Below, one piece after another: positions 43,019 through 51,229 of a DNA stretch of 64,000 nt. Each line of letters begins with the position of its first letter. Positions within the stretch are counted from its first letter, which is position 1. A model generated the notes under the pieces. That model was not told the DNA's origin. It worked only from the letters and a program-made list of their open reading frames with translations, and ran no database searches. Origin of the DNA: Lentzea sp. NEAU-D7 (GTDB taxonomy: Bacteria > Actinomycetota > Actinomycetes > Mycobacteriales > Pseudonocardiaceae); assembly GCF_026242055.1 (NCBI RefSeq), contig NZ_JAPJDL010000016.1, forward strand, positions 145,292-209,291, written 5' to 3'. The position numbers and the translations under genes are program-made.

Positions 43019-43116
43019 ACCGCTTCCTCATCTGGTGCCAGGAAACCTGGCTCCGCCTCACCGGCCGCGAGATCATCTACGGCCGCCACGCCCGCCGCCC
43101 GGAGGCGGCGACATGA
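43015..43116 (+). CDS. Micro-ORF 2 coupled to tadA (33 residues)
   Basis: GTG start with an excellent AAGGAGGAG site 5 nt upstream; 33 residues containing RFLIWCQETWLRLTGREIIY and GRHARRPEAAT. Its stop overlaps the tadA ATG by 4 nt, so translation of tadA is probably coupled to it. Either a genuine small pilus-system peptide or a leader that sets tadA expression. No known family. Confidence 0.55.
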   Translation: MNRFLIWCQETWLRLTGREIIYGRHARRPEAAT

Positions 43117-44222
43117 CCTCCGCCCTCATCGACCGGGTCCGCCACCGCCTCGCTGGCGCCGACATGGAGATGACCGCGGCCGTCGTGGCCCACGCGGTCC
43201 GCTCCGAGGCCGGCGGTGTCCTGGCCGACTCGGACGTCCTCGAAGCACTCCAGGTGCTCCGCCAGGAGTTCAGCGGCGCCGGGCCCCTCGACCCGCTGCT
43301 CGACGATCCCGGCACCACCGACGTGCTCGTCACCGCGCCGGACCAGGTGTGGGTCGACGGCACGACGGGGCTGCGCCGGACCGGCATCACCTTTCCCGAC
43401 GAGGACTCCGTGCGGCGCCTCGCCCAGCGTCTGGCGGTGGCGGCGGGCCGGCGGCTCGACGACGCCTCGCCGTGCGTCGACGGGTGGTTGCCGGGCAGCG
43501 GGGTCCGGCTGCACGCGGTGCTGCCGCCCATCGCGGACCGCACTTGCCTGTCGCTGCGCGTCCTCAGGCCCGCGACGCACGACCTGCCCGCCTTGCAGGC
43601 ACTCGGCACGTTCGACGCGGAGGTCGCGGCGGCGTTGCGGACGGTCGTCCTGCGGCGCCTGGCGTTCCTGGTGATCGGGGGGACCGGGTCGGGCAAGACG
43701 TCGTTGTTGTCGGCGCTGCTGGGGTGTGTGCCGCAGGCGGAACGCATCGTGTGCGTCGAGGACGCGGGTGAGCTGAGTCCCGACCACCCGCAGTTCGTGC
43801 GGCTCACCGCGCGGCCGGCGAACGTCGAGGGAGCGGGTGAGGTCACCACCCGGCAACTGGTGCGGGAGGCCCTGCGGATGCGGCCCGACCGGATCGTGGT
43901 CGGGGAGGTGCGCGGTGCCGAGGTCAGGGAGTTGCTGACCTCGCTCAACACCGGGCACGAAGGGGGCGCCGGGACGTTGCACGCCAACTCTCCGGCGGAG
44001 GTGCCCGCGCGGCTCGAAGCCCTGGGTGCGCTGGGCGGGCTGTCGCCCGAAGCGTTGCGCAGCCAGGTCGCGGCGGCGGTCCGGGTAGTGCTGCACATGC
44101 GCCGGGACGGCAACCGCAGGTACCTCAACGAGATCGGGGTGTTCGAGCGGAAACCGGAACTCGCCGTCCGTCCGGTCTGGACGCGCGGAAGCGGGTGGCT
44201 GGCTAAGGAGCTGCTGTGCTGA
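43113..44222 (+). CDS. tadA: TadA/CpaF-family secretion ATPase
   Basis: 369 residues. Type II/IV secretion ATPase: N-terminal domain with GPLDPLLDDPGTTDVLVTAPDQVWVDG, Walker A VIGGTGSGKTSLLSALLG (about 188-205), Asp box IVCVEDAGEL, Walker B RIVVGEVRGAEV and His box LNTGHEGGAGTLHAN. Powers assembly of a Flp-type pilus or related secretion machine at the inner membrane. ATG coupled to micro-ORF 2; GGAGGCGG lies 5 nt upstream. Confidence 0.95.
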   Translation: MTSALIDRVRHRLAGADMEMTAAVVAHAVRSEAGGVLADSDVLEALQVLRQEFSGAGPLDPLLDDPGTTDVLVTAPDQVWVDGTTGLRRTGITFPDEDSVRRLAQRLAVAAGRRLDDASPCVDGWLPGSGVRLHAVLPPIADRTCLSLRVLRPATHDLPALQALGTFDAEVAAALRTVVLRRLAFLVIGGTGSGKTSLLSALLGCVPQAERIVCVEDAGELSPDHPQFVRLTARPANVEGAGEVTTRQLVREALRMRPDRIVVGEVRGAEVRELLTSLNTGHEGGAGTLHANSPAEVPARLEALGALGGLSPEALRSQVAAAVRVVLHMRRDGNRRYLNEIGVFERKPELAVRPVWTRGSGWLAKELLC

Positions 44223-44986
44223 GCCTCCTTCTGCTGGCGACGGCGCTGATCGTCTGGCCGCAGCTCAGGTCGGTCCGAAGGCTCAGGCCGCGCGGCAAGA
44301 GGGAGGTCGTCGTGCCGCCGTACGTCTGGCTGGCGGCCGCGGCGACGGTCACCTACCTCGTGGCGGGCATTGGCGGACTGGTCGCCGGAGCGGTGCTGGC
44401 GGTGACCGGCCGGCGAATCCTCAAGCAGCGCAGGCAGAACAAGGCGCTCCGGCAGGCCGCGGAGGCGTTGAGCAACGGCCTGGGCGGCGTGGTCGACGAG
44501 CTGCGGGCCGGTGCGCACCCCGCCCAGGCGGCCGAGAACGCGGCGGAGGACACGCCGGCTCCGGCGAGGGAGGTGCTGAAAGCGGCGGCGGCCGCGTCGA
44601 GGCTGGGTGGTGACGTGGAGCGGACGTTGCGCGAGATGAAGCAGCCGTTGCTGGGCAATGCCGTGGACCAGCTGGCGAAGGCGTGGCACGTGTCGGCGAA
44701 GCATGGTGTGGCGCTGGCGGACGTTCTCGACGCGACCAGGCGCGACCTCGACCAACGGGCGGCGTTCGCGCGGCAGGTGCACGCGCGGATGGCCGGGCCG
44801 CGGGCCAGCGCGATGGTGCTGGCGGTGCTTCCGGTGGTGGGCGTGCTGCTGGGCGAGCTCAGCGGTGCCAGACCGTTCCACGTCCTCACGAGCACGACCG
44901 CGGGGCAGTTCCTGCTGGCACTGGGCGCGGTGCTCGGGGCGGCAGGGGTGTGGTGGACGCAGCGGATCACCGAGGTGAAGCCGTGA
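44216..44986 (+). CDS. tadB: TadB-family inner-membrane protein
   Basis: 256 residues. A T2SSF (GspF-like) domain with hydrophobic segments at both ends (LLLLATALIVWPQL; YVWLAAAATVTYLVAGIGGLVAGAVLAVTG; MVLAVLPVVGVLLGEL; FLLALGAVLGAAGVWW) and the helical cytoplasmic LANALVDQLAKAWHVSAKHG-like region around residue 145. Shorter at the N-terminus than proteobacterial TadB, as usual in actinobacteria. Overlaps tadA by 7 nt and tadC by 4 nt. Confidence 0.9.
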   Translation: MLSLLLLATALIVWPQLRSVRRLRPRGKREVVVPPYVWLAAAATVTYLVAGIGGLVAGAVLAVTGRRILKQRRQNKALRQAAEALSNGLGGVVDELRAGAHPAQAAENAAEDTPAPAREVLKAAAAASRLGGDVERTLREMKQPLLGNAVDQLAKAWHVSAKHGVALADVLDATRRDLDQRAAFARQVHARMAGPRASAMVLAVLPVVGVLLGELSGARPFHVLTSTTAGQFLLALGAVLGAAGVWWTQRITEVKP

Positions 44987-45510
44987 CGTTCCTCCTGCTC
45001 GCGCTGGCAGTCCTGCTGGCACCGGCGCCACGGCGATCGATTGATCGGTTGAAGCCCAGGGCTCACGACCCGCCGCACGACGCGACGAAGCCGGGTGGTC
45101 CGTTCGAACGGGCTGCGGCCTTGGATTTGCTGGCCGCGTGTCTGAAAGCCGGGTTGCCGGTGCCCACGGCGATCCAGGCGGTCGAGATGGAGGAACTGAG
45201 CCAGGTCGCCGAGTTGCTCAGGCTCGGCGCTGATCCGGTCACGGCGTGGGCGTCCGCGCTCGGCCGGCCCGCCACGGCGCAGCTCGCCAGGGCCGCGCGG
45301 CGGACCGCTCGTTCCGGTGCGGCACTGGCCCGGCAGACCGCCGAGCTCGCCGAGCGGACCAGGGCCGAGGCACGTGACGACGCCGAGGCCAAGGCGCAGC
45401 AGGCCGCCGTCGCGGTGGCGGCACCGCTCGCACTGTGTTTCCTCCCGGCGTTCCTGTGCCTCGGCGTCGCGCCGGTGGTGCTGGGGCTGGCCGGCCAATT
45501 CCTCAACTAG
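44983..45510 (+). CDS. tadC: TadC-family inner-membrane protein
   Basis: 175 residues. A second T2SSF-type protein: N-terminal hydrophobic segment (FLLLALAVLLAPA), cytoplasmic helical bundle (AALDLLAACLKAGLPVPTAI, ELAERTRAEARDDAEAKAQQ) and C-terminal membrane part (PLALCFLPAFLCLGVAPVVLGLAG). Pairs with TadB to form the platform on which TadA acts. GTG overlaps the tadB stop. Confidence 0.88.
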   Translation: MTFLLLALAVLLAPAPRRSIDRLKPRAHDPPHDATKPGGPFERAAALDLLAACLKAGLPVPTAIQAVEMEELSQVAELLRLGADPVTAWASALGRPATAQLARAARRTARSGAALARQTAELAERTRAEARDDAEAKAQQAAVAVAAPLALCFLPAFLCLGVAPVVLGLAGQFLN

Positions 45511-45519
45511 GAGAAGCAG

Positions 45520-45681
45520 ATGGAACTGCTGAACGACGACAGCGGCATGAGCACGGTGGAGTACGCGATCGGGACGCTGGCGGCGGCCGCGTTCGGAGGT
45601 CTGCTGTACGTGCTGCTCACCAGCGACTTCGTGCGGAAGCTGATGGAGGGACTGATACAGAGTGCGCTGTCTTCGGTCTGA
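45520..45681 (+). CDS. Flp-type pilin-like small protein (DUF4244)
   Basis: 53 residues. Short leader then DSGMSTVEYAIGTLAAAAFGGLLYVLL: the G-x-S/T-x-x-E-Y-A pattern and following hydrophobic helix are the type IV prepilin N-terminus, with cleavage expected after the Gly. GAGAAG precedes the ATG. The main pilin or a structural subunit of this Tad system. Overlaps the next gene by 20 nt. Confidence 0.88.
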   Translation: MELLNDDSGMSTVEYAIGTLAAAAFGGLLYVLLTSDFVRKLMEGLIQSALSSV

Positions 45682-45991
45682 CGACCGGGGCATGGTCACG
45701 GTCGAGGCGGCGATCGCCGTGTCCGCGTTGCTGGTGGCCATGTGGCTGGGCGCGAACGGGCTGACAGCGGTCACCGAGCAGATGCGGTGCACCGACGCGG
45801 CGAGAGAGGCGGCGCGGCTCACCGCGCGGGGCGAACGGCAGCGCGGCGAGGAAGCGGCCGGGCGGATCGTGGGCGATGCCAACGTTGTGATCGGCACCGA
45901 AGGCGACGCGATCGAGGTCGTGGTCAGCAAACGCGGACCGTTGGGCCTGCCGCTCAGCGCGCGGGCGTTCGCCGTGCCGGAGCCGCGGTGA
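45662..45991 (+). CDS. tadE: TadE-family pseudopilin
   Basis: 109 residues. DDRGMVTVEAAIAVSALLVAMWLGANGLTAV is a prepilin-like N-terminus (G-M-V-T-V-E) with a single membrane helix; the rest, including MRCTDAAREAARLTARGE, is extracytoplasmic. Minor pilin of the Tad apparatus, corresponding to Rv3655c. GTG start inside the pilin gene; the stop overlaps the next start by 4 nt. Confidence 0.88.
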   Translation: MRCLRSDDRGMVTVEAAIAVSALLVAMWLGANGLTAVTEQMRCTDAAREAARLTARGERQRGEEAAGRIVGDANVVIGTEGDAIEVVVSKRGPLGLPLSARAFAVPEPR

Positions 45992-46413
45992 ACGGCGAGC
46001 GGTCCGGCCGCGAGCGGGGTTCGGCTGCGGTGAGCGGCGTGGTGGCGATGTTGTCGCTGATCATCGTCGTGGTGGCCGGTGCGCGGGTCGGTTCGGCGGT
46101 CGTCGCCCGGCACCGGGTGACCGGTGCTGCCGATCTGGCGGCGCTCGCGGCGGCCGCTCGTCTCGTCGACGGCGACAAAAGTGCTTGTGAGCAGGCAAAA
46201 CGCGTGGCTTCGGAAAACCGGGCCGAGCTGACGAGCTGCGCGGTGAACGGATGGGAGGTGGTGATCGAGGTGTCCGCGGTTACGCCGTTCGGCCCGGCGA
46301 GCGCACGGGCAAGGGCAGGTCCGGCCGAAGATCGAGCCGTTTGGAGCACGACGAGCGGTCGGCTCACAGCGGTGAGCGGACTCACACTGCCGCCGGGACA
46401 TGCTGAACGGTGA
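45988..46413 (+). CDS. TadE-like/Rv3654c-type Flp-pilus-assembly protein
   Basis: 141 residues. RERGSAAVSGVVAMLSLIIVVVAGARVGSAVVARHRVTGAADLAALAAA is the TadG/TadE-like N-terminal helix and signature; two cysteines (SACEQA, TSCAV) likely form a disulfide outside. Rv3654c and relatives occupy the same place at the end of actinobacterial tad operons. No TadV prepilin peptidase, CpaB or secretin follows, so these must lie elsewhere if needed. Confidence 0.85.
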   Translation: MNGERSGRERGSAAVSGVVAMLSLIIVVVAGARVGSAVVARHRVTGAADLAALAAAARLVDGDKSACEQAKRVASENRAELTSCAVNGWEVVIEVSAVTPFGPASARARAGPAEDRAVWSTTSGRLTAVSGLTLPPGHAER

Positions 46414-46610
46414 TCGAACCAAACGCGCGGAGTTCAGTTGCCCGGTCCGGCAAAGGACGTTCGCCGTCCCGTAGCTACCAGTTGTCGCGCGGGGGTTACG
46501 GAGGCCGGTGCCGGTGTCGTTAGTTGTAGTGGCGGCACCGACGCGGTGTCCCTACGAACACCGACACCTTGCCGATGTCGAGTCAGAACCTAGGAAGAAG
46601 GCGACGGAAG

Positions 46611-47231
46611 ATGGATTGGTCGGATAGCTGGCGCGGGGCCTTCCGCATCGAACTGCGTGCCGAGGCCGTGAGCCTCGCGTACCGCGGTTGGCCCGTGCTG
46701 CCAGGCACCTATCCGGCCGGTACGGAGGACGGCGTCACGAAGTGGGCGGGCCGCAGCGGCCTCGAGCTCCACGGCCCGATCCCCGTGCACCGCGACTGGG
46801 TGGACCGCGTCGGGACCAGTCCCGACCAGGTCGCCACGTGGTGGGCGGGCCGCTCGTACAGCCTCCTCGTCGCCACCGGCCACGTCGTGGACGCGATCGA
46901 GGTCGGCACCGACCTCGGCCGCCGCGCGGCCGTCGCACTGCGGTCGATCGGCGTCCCCGTGCCGATCGCCGCGACCCCGTCCGGCCGCTGGATGTTCCTC
47001 GTGAAGTCCGGCTCGACGCTCAACACCGAGCTGGCCAACAACCCGGACGTGCACCTCTACGGCAAGGGCGAGTACATCCCGCTGCCGCCCACCACGATGG
47101 CGCACGGTGTCGTGCACTGGCGGGTCAAGCCGCAGGTCTGCGGCTGGAACCTGCCGGACGCTCACGTCGTGCAGGACGCGCTCGTCGAGGCCGTGCACGC
47201 CCCGGCGCGCTACCAGCTCGAAGCCGTCTGA
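46611..47231 (+). CDS. Bifunctional DNA primase/polymerase N-domain-like protein
   Basis: 206 residues from ATG 46611 (an earlier ATG at 46569 is possible). AVSLAYRGWPVLPGTYPAG, DQVATWWAGRSYSLLVATGHVVDAIEVGTD and IGVPVPIAATPSGRWMFLVKSG follow the plan of the prim-pol domain (PF09250-type), with GRWMFLVK near the usual H/W-F strand. The metal-binding D-x-D position reads D-A-I-E, so activity is uncertain. Stand-alone copies are widespread in actinobacteria. Role unknown. Confidence 0.7.
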   Translation: MDWSDSWRGAFRIELRAEAVSLAYRGWPVLPGTYPAGTEDGVTKWAGRSGLELHGPIPVHRDWVDRVGTSPDQVATWWAGRSYSLLVATGHVVDAIEVGTDLGRRAAVALRSIGVPVPIAATPSGRWMFLVKSGSTLNTELANNPDVHLYGKGEYIPLPPTTMAHGVVHWRVKPQVCGWNLPDAHVVQDALVEAVHAPARYQLEAV

Positions 47232-47763
47232 CACACAACTGAATGCGAAGCCCGGCCGTGCTGGGTGTCGTCGTGGACTCTCCCCGACAACCCCGAAGGC
47301 GATGCCCTGCGCGGCCGTTCCACCAAGCCCGATCCGATGATCGGCCTCCGCACCCCGCACGTCGGGGGCCGGCAGAGGAACGGGCGAAAAGCCGAACACG
47401 CACCCCGAAGGACAGCCTCCCGCACCAGTGACCGGACCGAGGAACGTTAGTGGCAGAGCACCAGCTCTGCCGCGGTCGGTGAAGCCGGCTCCTCCCCGGA
47501 GTTCGTCAGAAGACAGTCGACACCGTCGCCTCCCGCGTGTCCTGTCGAGACGAACGAACCAGATTCCACCGATGTTCCAAGGGATCCGGTCACGAAGCGG
47601 TAGCAGGCGGGAACACAGTGTTCGGCACGTGGAGAGCGCGGCGGGGGTACCCGTGAGCCCCCGCCGCGCCTCAGCGTCCTCGGGCCGACTCTGTTCGCAC
47701 TACGCGCTCACCGGGTCGGACGCGTTGTCATCTGGGGGGCGACCCCCAGACCCCCGCAGGCTC
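47232..47763. other. Gene-free stretch after the prim-pol gene
   Basis: About 530 bp with no convincing gene; base composition is lower in GC and less periodic than around it. One frame (47428-47772) is open but rich in Ser/Arg/Pro and has no ribosome site. No tRNA or repeat was recognised. Confidence 0.45.
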
Positions 47764-47778
47764 GGGCGCTAGGCGCCC
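47764..47778 (-). terminator. Short hairpin after the nucleotidyltransferase gene
   Basis: GGGCGC-TAG-GCGCCC, a perfect 6-bp stem with a 3-nt loop, 18 bp past the stop codon on the minus strand. Confidence 0.45.
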
Positions 47779-47796
47779 TCACGGAAAGTGGTAGAT

Positions 47797-48570
47797 CTAG
47801 AGCTGGAGAGTTTCCGCGTAGGAAGCGAAGGCCAAGGTCTCCTCCATGGATCCGGGCCGCGGAACCGCGTCGGCGTCCCAGCCGAGGTCCCGGTCCTGCA
47901 AGACCTGCTCGATCAGCGGGTGCCACCGCTGATCGAGCATTTTCTTCGCCCACAGCAAGGCGCCGCGCTTGGACTCCACCTCTCCCGTGTGGATGGTGTA
48001 GAGCGTGCGGCAGTAGGCCGAGACGATGTAGCGCTGCGACCACGCGTTGCCCATCGGCGCCCACTCGCGAATGCCGTCGAGCACGTGCGGCAGCTCGGCC
48101 CGCATCGACGAGCGCAACACCGAAGCCGGTACCTCGTCGACGAGCGAGGTGATCGGCGGGCCGTCCAGCACGATGCCGTGGTGGCGCAGGATCCAGCGGG
48201 CGTGCGGATTGTTGCAGTGCAGGTCCCACTCCAAGGTCCGCGTGCCGTGATCGTTGAACAGCCACGGCACCCCGAGCCCCGCCACCGAGCGCAGTGACTC
48301 CACGTCGGCGTACGAACCCTCGATCTCCGTCGACCAGTGGCCGGGACGGGTCGGGATCTCGGCGTGCAGGGCGCGCAGCCCGGCTTCGCGGGCGCCGGAC
48401 GGCAGTTCGGTGCAGGCGACGATGAAGTCGCAGTCGCTGTGGATGTCGCCGGCACCCAGGGCGAACGAGCCCTGCACGTACGTGCCGACGTAGGTGGGGC
48501 CGAGGATCTCGCGCACGGACGTGACGAGGTCGGCGAGGAGTGCGTTCAGATCAGCAAAAGGGGTGAACAA
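47797..48570 (-). CDS. Aminoglycoside-adenylyltransferase-like nucleotidyltransferase (DUF4111)
   Basis: 257 residues. Pol-beta nucleotidyltransferase motif GSFALGAGDIHSDCDFIVAC (G-S-x10-D-x-D) near residue 34, then a C-terminal helical DUF4111 domain (SQRYIVSAYCRTLYTIHTGEVESKRGALLWAKKML) like ANT(3'')/ANT(9) enzymes. It could adenylylate an aminoglycoside or a natural hydroxylated substrate. Its context is chromosomal with no mobile element, so it may be intrinsic rather than acquired resistance. Confidence 0.82.
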   Translation of the reverse strand: MFTPFADLNALLADLVTSVREILGPTYVGTYVQGSFALGAGDIHSDCDFIVACTELPSGAREAGLRALHAEIPTRPGHWSTEIEGSYADVESLRSVAGLGVPWLFNDHGTRTLEWDLHCNNPHARWILRHHGIVLDGPPITSLVDEVPASVLRSSMRAELPHVLDGIREWAPMGNAWSQRYIVSAYCRTLYTIHTGEVESKRGALLWAKKMLDQRWHPLIEQVLQDRDLGWDADAVPRPGSMEETLAFASYAETLQL

Positions 48571-48715
48571 GGCAGACTCCCATGAACCCGTGACCAGGTA
48601 GGACGGGCGCGGCGGAGCATCGGACCCGGCCGCGCCTAGGCGCGACGGGTCCGGTCAGTGGCGTTGCAGCTGCATGCGTTCACAGCGCCACGGTAGCCAA
48701 GGAACGGTCACCCGG

Positions 48716-51037
48716 TCAGGCGATTTTGCCCAGCACCACGTCCAGCACGAGGACCGCGCCGGCCTTGTCCAGCGGGTCGTTGCCGTTGCCGCACTTGGGT
48801 GACTGCACGCACGACGGGCAGCCCATCGGGCACCCGCAGGCACTGATCGCGGCCCGGGTCGCCGACAGCCAGGCCCGCAGCGCCGAGTGACCTCGGTCAG
48901 CGAAGCCCGCCCCGCCGGGATGGCCGTCGTGCACGAACACCGTCGGCATCCCCGTGTCCGGGTGCGCGGCCGTCGACACGCCGCCGATGTCCCACCTGTC
49001 GCACGTCGCGAACAGCGGCAGCAGGCCGATCGCCGCGTGCTCGGCGGCGTGCAGGGCACCGGGGACGCGCTTCGCCTCCACACCGGCGTCGAACAGCAGC
49101 GACTCGTCGACGGTGTACCAGACGGCGCGGGTCCGCAGCGACTGTTCCGGCAGGTCGAGCGGGATCTGGTCGAGCACCACGCCGGACGGCAGCCGGCGCA
49201 GGTAGCCGACGACCTGGGTCGTCACCTCCACCTCGCCCAGGCAGACCGACACCCCGCCGAAGTCGGTGCGTTCGACCTCGCGCACGACCGTGATGTCGAC
49301 GCAGTCGCGCGGCTGCGTCGTCCACTCCGGGTCTTCGCGGTGCACCATCGCGAGACCGCTGTCCAGGTCGAGCTCGTCGACGACGTACGCCCGCCCCTGG
49401 TGCAGGTACACGGCGCCGGGATGCACCTGCCAGCAGGCCGATCCCGGGTCGACCGTGCCGAGCATCCGGCCCGAGTCCGACTCCACGACGGCCACCTGGT
49501 CGCCGCCGGAACCGCGGATGTCCACCCCGGCGTGCGGCCGGTCGTGCGACGCCCAGTACCACCCGGCAGGCCGCTTGCGCAGCAGTTTCTCCGCCACCAG
49601 ATCGGCGAGCACCTCCTCCGCGAGAGGTCCGCCGAAGTCGTCCAGGCAGGCCGGTGTCAACGGCATCTCGGAGGCCGCGCACGCCAGCTGCGGGCCCAGC
49701 ACGTACGGGTTCAGCGGGTCCAGCACCGTCGCCTCGACCGGTCTGTCCAGCACCGCGGCCGGGTTGTGCACCAGGTACGTGTCCAACGGGTCGTCGCGCG
49801 CCACGAACACCACCAGGGCGCTGTCGCCCGACCTGCCCGCACGGCCCGCCTGCTGCCAGAACGACGCCAGGGTGCCGGGGAAACCGGCGACCACCACCGC
49901 GTCCAGCCCGGCGATGTCGACGCCGAGCTCCAGCGCGTTCGTGGTCGCGACGCCGAGCAGGTCGCCCGTGGACAGCGCCTTCTCGAGCGCCCGCCGCTCC
50001 TCCGGCAGGAACCCGCCCCGGTACGCGGCCACGCGGGGAGGCAACTCATCGTCCACTTCGGACAGAATCCGCTGGGTGCCCAGCGCCGTCAGCTCGGCAC
50101 CGCGGCGCGAGCGCACGAAGGCGAGCGACCGTGCGCCCTCGACGACGAGATCGGCAAGGATGCGCGACGTCTCCGCGCCCGCCGAGCGCCGGACGGGCGC
50201 GCCGTTCTCACCCTCCAGAGAGGTCAGTGGCGGCTCCCACAACGCGACGGTGCGCGACGCGCGCGGAGAGAAGTCGTCCACAACAGCGGAAACCGGGACG
50301 CCCAGCAATCGCTGCGCGGACCCGGAAGGATCAGCCACAGTGGCCGATGCCAAAACGAAGATCGGATCCGCGCCGTATTTCCGCGCGACCCTCCTCAGTC
50401 GCCGCATCAACAACGCCACGTGCGAACCGAAAACGCCTCGGTAGGAATGGCACTCGTCGATCACCACGTACTTCAGCCGGCGGAAGAACCGCAGCCATTT
50501 CGGGTGCTGCGGAAGGATTCCGCGGTGCAGCATGTCCGGGTTGGTGAAGACCCAGTTCGCGTGCGCCTTGACCCAGTCGCGTTCGGCCATCGGGGTGTCA
50601 CCGTCGTAGGCCGACGCGCGCACGCCCTTGATCCCCAGCTCCTCGAGCGAACGGAGCTGGTCCGCCCCAAGGGCTTTGGTCGGGGACAGGTACAGCGCGG
50701 TGGCCTTCGTGTCCGCCAAAAGAGTGGAAAGCACGGGCAACTGGTAGGCAAGTGACTTGCCCGACGCCGTGCCCGTCGCGAGGACCACGTGCTGCCCCGA
50801 CCACGCCAGCTCGGCGGCCTCGGCCTGGTGCCGCCACGGCTCGCGCACACCGGTCCCGACGAACGCCTCGACGACCGCCGGGGCCGTCCACGCAGGCCAC
50901 TGCACGTGATCTGCCTGCCGCAACGGCAGATCGCGCGCGTGCGTGAGGGGTGACTCCCCGGCGGGCACACCCGCCAGCACGCGGTCCAGCAACCGGCGTC
51001 CCTGATCCACCACGGGATCGAGCTTCGCATACACCAC
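48716..51037 (-). CDS. mrfA: Superfamily 2 helicase, MrfA/YprA-type with DUF1998 (Rv3649-type)
   Basis: 773 residues, GTG start. Helicase motifs: Q-like REPWRHQAEAAEL, I ATGTASGKSLAYQLP, II VVIDECHSY, III LASATVADP, VI QQAGRAGRSGDSAL. The C-terminal DUF1998 region holds CGCPMGCPSCVQSPKC, a probable zinc site. Bacillus MrfA repairs mitomycin C damage with an exonuclease partner. Synteny with hppA/topA in actinobacteria is common. No MrfB partner adjoins. Confidence 0.9.
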   Translation of the reverse strand: MVYAKLDPVVDQGRRLLDRVLAGVPAGESPLTHARDLPLRQADHVQWPAWTAPAVVEAFVGTGVREPWRHQAEAAELAWSGQHVVLATGTASGKSLAYQLPVLSTLLADTKATALYLSPTKALGADQLRSLEELGIKGVRASAYDGDTPMAERDWVKAHANWVFTNPDMLHRGILPQHPKWLRFFRRLKYVVIDECHSYRGVFGSHVALLMRRLRRVARKYGADPIFVLASATVADPSGSAQRLLGVPVSAVVDDFSPRASRTVALWEPPLTSLEGENGAPVRRSAGAETSRILADLVVEGARSLAFVRSRRGAELTALGTQRILSEVDDELPPRVAAYRGGFLPEERRALEKALSTGDLLGVATTNALELGVDIAGLDAVVVAGFPGTLASFWQQAGRAGRSGDSALVVFVARDDPLDTYLVHNPAAVLDRPVEATVLDPLNPYVLGPQLACAASEMPLTPACLDDFGGPLAEEVLADLVAEKLLRKRPAGWYWASHDRPHAGVDIRGSGGDQVAVVESDSGRMLGTVDPGSACWQVHPGAVYLHQGRAYVVDELDLDSGLAMVHREDPEWTTQPRDCVDITVVREVERTDFGGVSVCLGEVEVTTQVVGYLRRLPSGVVLDQIPLDLPEQSLRTRAVWYTVDESLLFDAGVEAKRVPGALHAAEHAAIGLLPLFATCDRWDIGGVSTAAHPDTGMPTVFVHDGHPGGAGFADRGHSALRAWLSATRAAISACGCPMGCPSCVQSPKCGNGNDPLDKAGAVLVLDVVLGKIA

Positions 51038-51229
51038 CGACAGTCCCGGCCGGGCCGTACTCGACTTCCTGCGCAGATAACGGTGTGTGCACGGATCGGG
51101 ACGTTTCGTTGCCTCGTTGCAACCAACCCCTAGACTCCCCGCTCATCGCATCCAATGAGGGATGCGTCACGTCGCGCTGGGCGGCTGGTCTGCCTTGGCG
51201 CTGCACATGGCAACTCACCAGGAGGACGG

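Noticed and set aside
47428..47772. A 114-codon gene in the gap after the prim-pol gene
   Set aside because: No ribosome site, Ser/Arg/Pro-rich composition and no motif; more likely non-coding.
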